Origin: Streptomyces fodineus
GTDB taxonomy: Bacteria; Actinomycetota; Actinomycetes; Streptomycetales; Streptomycetaceae
Reading direction: 5' to 3'
DNA: 64,000 bases
Assembly: GCF_001735805.1 (NCBI RefSeq)
Contig: NZ_CP017248.1
Span: forward strand, 868,001-932,000
Under the pieces are notes generated by a model. It was not told the DNA's origin. It made no database searches and saw only the letters and a list, made by a program, of their open reading frames with translations. The position numbers were made by a program, and so were the translations under genes. This document shows, piece by piece, positions 16,634 through 23,493 of the stretch (position 1 is the first letter of the stretch; each line of letters starts with the position of its first letter).

Positions 16634-16688
16634 GGGACACGAGAGGTGCCACCTGTTCACTGTGAGTGTGCGCTTGGGAGCGGCGACG

Positions 16689-19070
16689 ATGAGCCGGGTC
16701 TATCCGTTCGACGAAGCGGCGACGGCCCGGGCTGTCATCGACGACGAGGGAACGCTGGTCGAGTGGAACGAGGGCGCCCGGCGCCTGCTCGGCCACCCGG
16801 CGGACACCGTCCTGGGCCGTCCCGCCGCCCGGCTCCTGGCCGGGGAGGACAGCCCGGCCCCGCCCACCGGCCCCCGCTGGCAGGGAACGGTCGGATTGCG
16901 CCACCGTGACGGCCGTACGGTCCCGGTCTGGCTGCTCGCCCACCGCCGGCCGCCGCGCGACGGACACGGCGGCAGCTGGCTGGTGGTCACCCCGCTGACC
17001 GGCGCGCACCCGCCCGCCGGCGACGACCCGCTCGCCGCGGCGGACCTGACCCAGTCGCCGTGCGCGGTCGCCGTGTACGACGCGGAGCTGCGGCTGCGCC
17101 GGATGAACGACGCGATGGCCGACGTCATCGGCCTGCCCGAGGAGCGCCTGCGAGGGCTGCGGCTCGCGGAGATCGGCGGCAGGCCGCAGAGCGACGAACT
17201 GGAACAGGGCATGCTCCAGGTCCTGGCCACGGGCAGCCCACTGGACATGCAGACCTCCGTGCGCACCGGCGGCGAGGACGTCGCCCGCGCCTGGCTCGCC
17301 CGGATGGCGCCGGTCAGGGACGAGAGGGGCCGGGTGCGCGGGGTGTGCCTGGCCGCCCACGACATCACCGACAACTACCGGGCCCGGCAGCGGCTGCAGC
17401 TGGTGAACGAGGCGAGCGTGCGCATCGGCAGCACGCTGGACGTGACCCGTACCGCCCAGGAGCTGGCGGACGTGTGCGTGCCCGCGCTCGCCGACTTCGT
17501 CACCATCGACCTGCTGGACCCGCAGGAGTACGGCGGTGAGCCCCCCGCCCGCCTCACGGCGCCGGTCACCCTGCGCCGGGCCGCCCATCGGTCGGTCCTC
17601 GACGACGTGCCGGAGGCGGTGCTCAGGCCCGGGGAGACCGAGGAGTACCCGGCCGGTTCCCCCCAGGCGGACTCGCTGACCGCGCGCCACACGATCATCG
17701 CCTCGGTCCCCGCCGACGAGACGGAGTCGTGGCTGACCTGGCACACCGTGCGGGGCGAGTGCGTGCGACGATTCGGCATCCACGCCTCGATGGCGGTGCC
17801 CGTCCAGGCCCGCGGGCTCACCCTCGGCGTCGCCGTCTTCACCCGCCACCGGCGTGCGGACCCGTTCGCCGCGGACGACCGGCTGCTCGCCGAGGAGATC
17901 ACCACCCGCGCCGCGGTCTGCATCGACAACGCCCGCCGCTACTCCCGCGAGCGGGAGACCGCGCTCGCGCTCCAGCGCAGCCTGCTGCCCCGCACCCTGC
18001 CGCGCACGGCCGCGCTGGAGGCCTCCTCCCGCTATCTGCCGGCCGCGCGGGCCGGTGTCGGCGGGGACTGGTTCGATGTGATCCCGCTGTCCGGGATGCG
18101 GGTCGCGATGGTCGTCGGTGACGTCGTCGGGCACGGCGTCGAGGCCTCGGCCACGATGGGCCGGCTGCGCACGGCCGTACGCACCCTCGCCGACATCGAC
18201 CTCGCCCCGGACGAACTGCTCACCCACCTGAACGACCTGGTGGTCCGGCTGTCGGACGAGTCGGGCGTCGACGGCAGCCCCGGCGAGGTCGGCGCGACCT
18301 GCCTGTACGCCGTCTACGACCCGGTGTCCCGGCGCTGCACCCTGGCCCGCGCCGGGCATCCGCCGCCCGTCGTACTACGGCCGGGCGAGGCGCCCCACGC
18401 TCTGGACCTGGCCGCCGGTCCCCCGCTGGGCCTGGGCGGGTTGCCGTTCGAATCCACCGAGGTGGACCTACCCGAGGGCACCGTCCTCGCGCTGTACACG
18501 GACGGGCTGGTGTGGGCCCGGGAGCGGGACCCGGACACGAGCCGGGAGCTGCTGCACGAGGCGCTCCGGGCGTACGCGGGCTCCCTGGACGAGACCTGCG
18601 ACCGCGTCCTGCACACCCTGCTGCCGCCGGGCGGCGCCGCCGACGACGTGGCGCTGCTGCTGGCCCGCACCCAGGGCCTGCCCGCCGCGCAGGTGGCGAC
18701 CTGGGGCATCCCGGCCGACCCCGCGCTGGTCGCGCCGATCCGCAAGCAGGTCGTCGAACAGCTGGACACCTGGGGGCTGAGCGAGGCGGCGTTCACGGCG
18801 GAGCTGGTGGTCAGCGAGCTGGTCACCAACGCCATCCGGTACGGCTCGCACCCCATCCGGCTGCGGCTGATCCACGACGCGACCACGCTGATCTGCGAGG
18901 TGTCCGACGCCAGTCACACCGCCCCGCACCTGCGCCGCGCCAAGACCTTCGACGAGGGCGGCCGGGGCCTGCTGCTGGTCGCCCAGCTCACCCAGCGCTG
19001 GGGCAGCCGGCACATCCCCGAGGGCAAGACGATCTGGGCGGAACTGCCGCTGTACGAGGAGGACCGCTAG
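16689..19070 (+). CDS. PAS-PAS-GAF-SpoIIE phosphatase with C-terminal HATPase (RsbU/RsbW-type) domain
   Basis: The 793-residue soluble signalling protein carries, in order: PAS (~10-110), PAS (~125-225, SPCAVAVYDAELRLRRMNDAM), GAF (~235-400), SpoIIE/PP2C phosphatase (~425-655, with GGDWFDVIPL and VGDVVGHGVEA Mg-binding motifs and LALYTDGLVWARE), and an HATPase_c anti-sigma-kinase-like domain (~670-790, VVSELVTNAIRYG and DEGGRGLLLV). The phosphatase would reactivate a STAS antagonist and the ATPase domain would phosphorylate it, so both switch directions sit in one chain. A STAS protein is encoded at 44636-45016. ATG 16689 has GGGAG 8 nt upstream; GTG 16662 is an alternative. Confidence 0.93.
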   Translation: MSRVYPFDEAATARAVIDDEGTLVEWNEGARRLLGHPADTVLGRPAARLLAGEDSPAPPTGPRWQGTVGLRHRDGRTVPVWLLAHRRPPRDGHGGSWLVVTPLTGAHPPAGDDPLAAADLTQSPCAVAVYDAELRLRRMNDAMADVIGLPEERLRGLRLAEIGGRPQSDELEQGMLQVLATGSPLDMQTSVRTGGEDVARAWLARMAPVRDERGRVRGVCLAAHDITDNYRARQRLQLVNEASVRIGSTLDVTRTAQELADVCVPALADFVTIDLLDPQEYGGEPPARLTAPVTLRRAAHRSVLDDVPEAVLRPGETEEYPAGSPQADSLTARHTIIASVPADETESWLTWHTVRGECVRRFGIHASMAVPVQARGLTLGVAVFTRHRRADPFAADDRLLAEEITTRAAVCIDNARRYSRERETALALQRSLLPRTLPRTAALEASSRYLPAARAGVGGDWFDVIPLSGMRVAMVVGDVVGHGVEASATMGRLRTAVRTLADIDLAPDELLTHLNDLVVRLSDESGVDGSPGEVGATCLYAVYDPVSRRCTLARAGHPPPVVLRPGEAPHALDLAAGPPLGLGGLPFESTEVDLPEGTVLALYTDGLVWARERDPDTSRELLHEALRAYAGSLDETCDRVLHTLLPPGGAADDVALLLARTQGLPAAQVATWGIPADPALVAPIRKQVVEQLDTWGLSEAAFTAELVVSELVTNAIRYGSHPIRLRLIHDATTLICEVSDASHTAPHLRRAKTFDEGGRGLLLVAQLTQRWGSRHIPEGKTIWAELPLYEEDR

Positions 19071-19085
19071 CGAGGTGGGCGCAGG

Positions 19086-19634
19086 TCAGCCGCCCGACAG
19101 CCAGGGCCGTACCTGTTTGCGGGCCTCGTGCAGACGGGACTTGAGGGTGCCGAGCGGGATGCCGACGCGCTCGGCGACCTCGGCGTAGTCCAGCTGGCAG
19201 ATGTCCCGGTAGACCAGCGGCGCGACCAGGTGCGGATGCGTCCGCTCCAGCCGGTCCAGCGCCTCCAGCAGGTCCACGCGGGAGCCGGCGATGACGCTGG
19301 TGGTGCGCGGGTCGACGGCGTGCGAGGGCTCGATGGCGGCCGGCTGCTCGGCGGCCCGCCGTTTCAGCTCGCGGTACTTCTGCCGGCAGCAGTTGGCGAC
19401 CACCGTGTACAGCCAGGTACCGAACCGGCTGCGGCCCTCGAAGGCGGAGATGTACCGGGCCACCTGGAGCAGTACGTCCTGGGCGGCCTCCTCGGCGTCC
19501 TCCCGGCACGGCAGGAAGCGCCCGCAGCGGCGCACCACATCCGGTCGGATCTGGTGCAGCAGCCGGTCCAGGGCCGCGCTGTCCCCCGCGGCGGCCCGCC
19601 GGGCGAGGTCTTCCATCGGCACCTGGTCCTGCAC
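19086..19634 (-). CDS. ECF-type RNA polymerase sigma factor
   Basis: The 182-residue protein has region 2 (RCGRFLPCREDAEEAAQDVLLQVARYI...FGTWLYTVVANCCRQKYRELKRR) and region 4 (LEALDRLERTHPHLVAPLVYRDICQLDYAEVAERVGIPLGTLKSRLHEARKQVRPWL). GTG 19634 is preferred to TTG 19652 because GGAGGAGGG lies 7 nt before it. It is divergent from the Ser/Thr kinase gene, with only 47 nt between the start codons, suggesting shared regulation. No adjacent anti-sigma gene is seen; Cys residues in region 2 and the linker (RRCGRFLPC, NCC) could be redox or metal sensing, which is speculative. Confidence 0.93.
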   Translation of the reverse strand: MQDQVPMEDLARRAAAGDSAALDRLLHQIRPDVVRRCGRFLPCREDAEEAAQDVLLQVARYISAFEGRSRFGTWLYTVVANCCRQKYRELKRRAAEQPAAIEPSHAVDPRTTSVIAGSRVDLLEALDRLERTHPHLVAPLVYRDICQLDYAEVAERVGIPLGTLKSRLHEARKQVRPWLSGG

Positions 19635-19681
19635 GGACGGGCCCTCCTCCAAGTCGATCTCAGGCCAGGCATGATAGTCGT

Positions 19682-21073
19682 ATGCACTCCCAGGAGCGGA
19701 TCGGCCGCTACCGCCTCGATCGCCCGCTGGGCACCGGCGCCTTCGCCACCGTGTGGCTCGCCCACGACGACGAGCTGCAGGCCCCGGTCGCGGTGAAGGT
19801 CCTCGCCGAGAACTGGGCGCACCGGCTCGACATCAGGGACCGCTTCCTGTCCGAGGCCCGGCTGCTGCGCCGGGCCGGCTCCAGCCGCGTGGTGCAGGTC
19901 TACGACATCGGCGAACTGCCCGACGGCAGGCCGTACTTCGTGATGGAGTACGCCGCCGGCGGCACCCTCGCCGACCTGCTGACCCGCGGGCCGCTGCCGG
20001 TGGGCCAGGCGCTCGCGCTGACGGCGGAGGCCGCCCGGGCCGCCGCCGCGCTGCACGAGGCCGGCATAGTGCACCGGGACATCAAACCGACCAACGTGCT
20101 GCTGCACACCGCCCCGGACGGCACCCGGCGGGTGCTGCTGGCCGATCTGGGGCTCGCCAAGAGCCTGGCGCAGGCCTCGGTGCTCACGCTGGCCGCGGGC
20201 TCGGCGGGCTATCAGCCGCCGGAGCAGGCCGAGCCGGGCGCGGGCATCGACGAGCGTGCCGACGTCTACAGCCTGGGCGCGGTCGGCTACGAGCTGGTCA
20301 CCGGAAGTGTGCCGGGCCCGCCGGGCAAGGTCGTACCGCCCGGGCGGCTGCGGCCGGACCTCGGCGAGGACGTGGAGCGGGCGCTGCTGCGCGCGCTGGA
20401 GCCGGACCGGGCGCGGCGCTGGCCCGCCGCGCAGGCGTTCGCGCACGAGCTGGACCGGCTGTCGGCGGCGCCGCCGGCGCGCCGGCCCACCCGGCGGCTG
20501 GACGGCGTCCGCGGCCGGCTGAACACGGTGACGCTGTCCCTGGCCGCGGTCCTCACCGCGGCGGCCGCCGCGGCCGGGATGACCGTGCTGCTCCACCGCG
20601 GTGGCTCCCCGGACCAGGTGCGGGTGGCGGACTCGACCGGGCGGGTGGCCGTCAAGGTGCCGGCGGCCTTCGGCCACGAACTGCGTGACTCCGGCTGGGA
20701 TCCGGGCGCGCTGGGGCTCGGCAAGGGGCACGAACCGGGGCTCGTGGTCGCCGACGACCTGAGCCGGTGGCCCGATCTGGGGACGGCGGTGGACGGCGTG
20801 TTCGTCGGGGTGAGCGAGCACGGCGATGTCACCGCGAAGGTCAAGGCGCTGGCCCACTCCGGCTGCCGCTACTCCGGCAGCCGCACCTTCGCCGACGCCG
20901 ACTGGCGCGGCCTGGTGCGGGCCTGGAGCGGCTGCCCGGACGGCGGCTCGGTCACGGAGTCCGCGCTGAACCCGGCGGGCGGCGCCGCCCAGCCCCAGGT
21001 GTACGTGCAGGTGCGCGAACGGGGCGACGGGGACGCGACCGAGGGGATACTCCGTTCGCTGAGCGTGACCTGA
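19682..21073 (+). CDS. Membrane-anchored Ser/Thr protein kinase (Pkn-type)
   Basis: The 463-residue protein has an N-terminal Hanks kinase domain: G-loop LGTGAFATVWLA, catalytic Lys in VAVKVL, HRDIKPTNV catalytic loop, DLGLA in place of DFG, and the activation segment ending AGYQPPEQ. A membrane helix follows near residues 283-305 (TLSLAAVLTAAAAAAGMTVLL), then an extracellular domain of ~155 residues with two Cys and no PASTA repeats. It is divergent from the ECF sigma gene. No ribosome binding site precedes ATG 19682, and a TGATAG hexamer lies only 4 nt upstream, so the mRNA may be leaderless. Confidence 0.93.
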   Translation: MHSQERIGRYRLDRPLGTGAFATVWLAHDDELQAPVAVKVLAENWAHRLDIRDRFLSEARLLRRAGSSRVVQVYDIGELPDGRPYFVMEYAAGGTLADLLTRGPLPVGQALALTAEAARAAAALHEAGIVHRDIKPTNVLLHTAPDGTRRVLLADLGLAKSLAQASVLTLAAGSAGYQPPEQAEPGAGIDERADVYSLGAVGYELVTGSVPGPPGKVVPPGRLRPDLGEDVERALLRALEPDRARRWPAAQAFAHELDRLSAAPPARRPTRRLDGVRGRLNTVTLSLAAVLTAAAAAAGMTVLLHRGGSPDQVRVADSTGRVAVKVPAAFGHELRDSGWDPGALGLGKGHEPGLVVADDLSRWPDLGTAVDGVFVGVSEHGDVTAKVKALAHSGCRYSGSRTFADADWRGLVRAWSGCPDGGSVTESALNPAGGAAQPQVYVQVRERGDGDATEGILRSLSVT

Positions 21074-21226
21074 CGCGCGCCTGCCGAGGGTCATGACGGG
21101 GAAGAGAACCCTGCGTGTGCCGAACTTTTCCGGCGCTGCGCGCATCGGAGTGTGGTGACGGCGCACTCGGCGCCGTAAGGCACGCGGTCCGTCGCGTGCT
21201 GTGACCAACCAGGAGTGTTGAGCGAC

Positions 21227-21922
21227 ATGGTGTACACACCCCGGTCCACGCGGCACGGGGCCCTGCTGCTGGGCACGGTCGCCGTGCTGGGCCTCCTGAC
21301 CGCCTGTGGCAACGGCCACGACGTCCACAGCAACCCACCGGTGACCGACTCCGGTACGGCCGCCCCGGCGACGGGCGGCACCGAGAGCCCGGCGTCGGGC
21401 GCCTCCGGCCCGGCCGCCACCGCCACCGGTGCCGCCGCCTCGTCGTCCGTCCCGAAGGCGAACCCCTCCACGAGCGGCGGCGGTACGACCGCGTCCGCGG
21501 CGGGCACCCGCTGCCACACCTCCGAACTGCGCGCCTCGGTGGGCCGCAACGACCCGGGCGCCGGCCAGGAGAACTTCCCCGTCGTCCTCACCAACAAGTC
21601 CGGCCGGACCTGCACCCTGCGCGGCTATCCGGGCGCGGCGTTCGTGAACTCCTCCGGCACCCAGCTCGGCCCGGACCCCAAGCGTGAGCCGGGTTCCCCG
21701 GCGACGATCACCCTCAAGCCGGGACAGAGCGCCTGGGCCGGACTGACCTTCTCCAACCCCGGCATCAGCGGCGCCAAGACGGCCACCCCGGCCGCGCTGG
21801 TGGTCACGCCCCCGGACGAGCGTGACGCGCTGAAGGTCGCCTGGTCGGGCGGAGCGGTGCCCGTCTCCGGGAACTCCTCGTCCGTCTTCCTGTCGGTGTT
21901 CAGCCCCGGCACCGCTCCCTGA
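21227..21922 (+). CDS. DUF4232 lipoprotein
   Basis: The 231-residue exported protein has a lipobox LLTACGNG after an N-terminal hydrophobic helix, a ~65-residue Ala/Ser/Thr/Gly linker, and a DUF4232-type beta domain: CHTSELRASVGRNDPGAGQENFPVVLTN, CTLRGYPGAAFV, LKPGQSAWAGLTFSN. It is anchored on the outer face of the membrane. AGGAG lies 11 nt before ATG 21227; a GTG at 21215 overlaps that site and is unlikely. Function unknown; the family is common in Streptomyces. A strong hairpin terminator follows the gene. Confidence 0.88.
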   Translation: MVYTPRSTRHGALLLGTVAVLGLLTACGNGHDVHSNPPVTDSGTAAPATGGTESPASGASGPAATATGAAASSSVPKANPSTSGGGTTASAAGTRCHTSELRASVGRNDPGAGQENFPVVLTNKSGRTCTLRGYPGAAFVNSSGTQLGPDPKREPGSPATITLKPGQSAWAGLTFSNPGISGAKTATPAALVVTPPDERDALKVAWSGGAVPVSGNSSSVFLSVFSPGTAP

Positions 21923-21942
21923 CCTGCCCGTACGACCCCCGA

Positions 21943-21977
21943 GAACCCCGCTGCCCGTCCCCCGGGCAGCGGGGTTC
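21943..21977 (+). terminator. Strong hairpin terminator after the DUF4232 gene
   Basis: Perfect 14-bp arms GAACCCCGCTGCCC (21943-21956) and its complement (21964-21977) enclose a 7-nt GTCCCCC loop. It lies 20 nt downstream of the stop. Confidence 0.85.
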
Positions 21978-22120
21978 GTCATGTTCGCGCCACAACTGTC
22001 ACAGGACGGCAACAGGCAGCGCTGACCGCGATCTTTTCTTCCGGCACCCGTCATCGAACCCGGCGACCCACACCGGCGAGCAGGCCCCACCCGGGCCGTG
22101 ACATGGAAATCGGGGAGAAG

Positions 22121-23359
22121 ATGAGCGGGATCTCACGCAGGCAGGTGCTGACGGCGGGCGCGGCGGCGGGCGCCCTGGGCACGCTGGCCGCGTGCTCCTC
22201 CGGCACCGGCCTCTCGTTCGACGGCCCGGCGGACGGCAAGGGCACCGCCCAGGCACGGCCGTCGAAGCCGATCGGCGACGGCTCCACGGCCGACACCGGC
22301 CCCCAGCCGCACCAGCCGACGCCCGAGCGGCTGAAGCCGGGCCAGAAGCCCCCGCAGTTCGTGGTGTTCTCCTGGGACGGCGCGGGCGAGGTGAGCAACC
22401 AGCTGTTCTCCCGGTTCCGCAAGGTGGCCGCCGTCCACGGCGCCAAGATGACCTTCTTCCTCAGCGGCATCTACGCCCTGCCCGAGTCCAAGAAGCACCT
22501 GTACCGTCCGCCGCAGCACCCGGTCGGCGCCTCCGCCATCGGCTACCTCGCCGACCGGCACATCCACGCCACGCTCCAGCAGGTGCGCGGGGCCTGGCTG
22601 GAGGGCCATGAGATAGGCACCCACTTCAACGGGCACTTCTGCGGCGCGGACGGCGTGCGCAACTGGTCCCCGGCCGAGTGGCGCAGCGAGATCGACCAGG
22701 CGATGTCCTTCGTCACCCAGTGGAAGACCAACACCGGTTTCACCGACCTGGAGCCGCTCCCCTTCGACTACCGCAAGGAGCTGATCGGCGGCCGCACCCC
22801 CTGCCTGGAAGGCCAGTCCAACCTGCTGCCCACGGCGGCCGCGCTCGGCTGGAAGTACGACGCCAGTTCCCCCGGCGGCCTCCAGATCTGGCCGGGCAAG
22901 GTGCAGGGCGGGAAGATCTGGGACTTCCCGCTGCAGTCCATACCGTTTCCCGGGCACACATTCCAGGTGCTGTCGATGGACTACAACATGATGTTCAACC
23001 AGTCCGGCGGCAACCCGAACGGCGACCGCACCCAGTTCGACGCCTGGCGCACCCAGGCCCGCGACGCCTATGTCGCCGGATTCCAGCGGGCGTACACCAC
23101 CAACCGCGCCCCCTTCTTCATCGGCAACCACTTCGAGCGCTGGAACGGCGGCATCTACATGGACGCCATCGAGGAGGCGATCGGGAAGATGGCCGCATCC
23201 GGCGACGACGTGCGTTTCGTGTCCTTCAAGCAGCTCGTGGCCTGGCTGGACGCGCAGGACCCGGCGGTGCTGCGCAAGCTGCGCACGCTGGTGCCCGGTC
23301 AGGCCCCGGCGGGCGGTTGGGCGGAGTTCCTGGGCACGGCGGGCAGCCGCTCGTCCTGA
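22121..23359 (+). CDS. Tat/lipoprotein-type polysaccharide deacetylase-like protein
   Basis: A 412-residue protein starting MSGISRRQVLTAGAAAGALG and a lipobox LAACSSG, so it is exported by the twin-arginine route and lipidated. The mature part resembles actinobacterial polysaccharide deacetylase-like (NodB-fold) proteins: FVVFSWDGAGE (strand 1 with Asp), HGAKMTFFLSGIY, HEIGTHFNGHFCG (metal-binding His pair), FDYRKELIGGRTPCLE, and the C-terminal NHFERWNGGIY. The His-x3-His arrangement supports a metal-dependent deacetylase. An upstream ATG (22103) adds six residues; GGGGAG just before 22121 makes the shorter form likelier. It may modify cell-wall or extracellular glycans. Confidence 0.82.
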   Translation: MSGISRRQVLTAGAAAGALGTLAACSSGTGLSFDGPADGKGTAQARPSKPIGDGSTADTGPQPHQPTPERLKPGQKPPQFVVFSWDGAGEVSNQLFSRFRKVAAVHGAKMTFFLSGIYALPESKKHLYRPPQHPVGASAIGYLADRHIHATLQQVRGAWLEGHEIGTHFNGHFCGADGVRNWSPAEWRSEIDQAMSFVTQWKTNTGFTDLEPLPFDYRKELIGGRTPCLEGQSNLLPTAAALGWKYDASSPGGLQIWPGKVQGGKIWDFPLQSIPFPGHTFQVLSMDYNMMFNQSGGNPNGDRTQFDAWRTQARDAYVAGFQRAYTTNRAPFFIGNHFERWNGGIYMDAIEEAIGKMAASGDDVRFVSFKQLVAWLDAQDPAVLRKLRTLVPGQAPAGGWAEFLGTAGSRSS

Positions 23360-23493
23360 CCGGCCCGACGGGTCTGTTTCCGGGGCGGCCACCAGGTGAT
23401 CGTTTCCGCAAGGACCCGCCCTGAACGCCCCCACCCTGCCCGGTGCTGCGGGGCCCGGCACGATTCCCTCACCACCGCCGCGCCGCCCCCGAG

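Noticed and set aside
16176..18359. A 727-codon minus-strand frame over the SpoIIE gene
   Set aside because: It is the reverse-frame shadow of the SpoIIE-family coding sequence.
19364..22090. A 908-codon frame on the minus strand over the kinase and DUF4232 genes
   Set aside because: It covers clear plus-strand genes (kinase motifs HRDIKPTN, DLGLA). The product is low-complexity His/Arg/Gly-rich.
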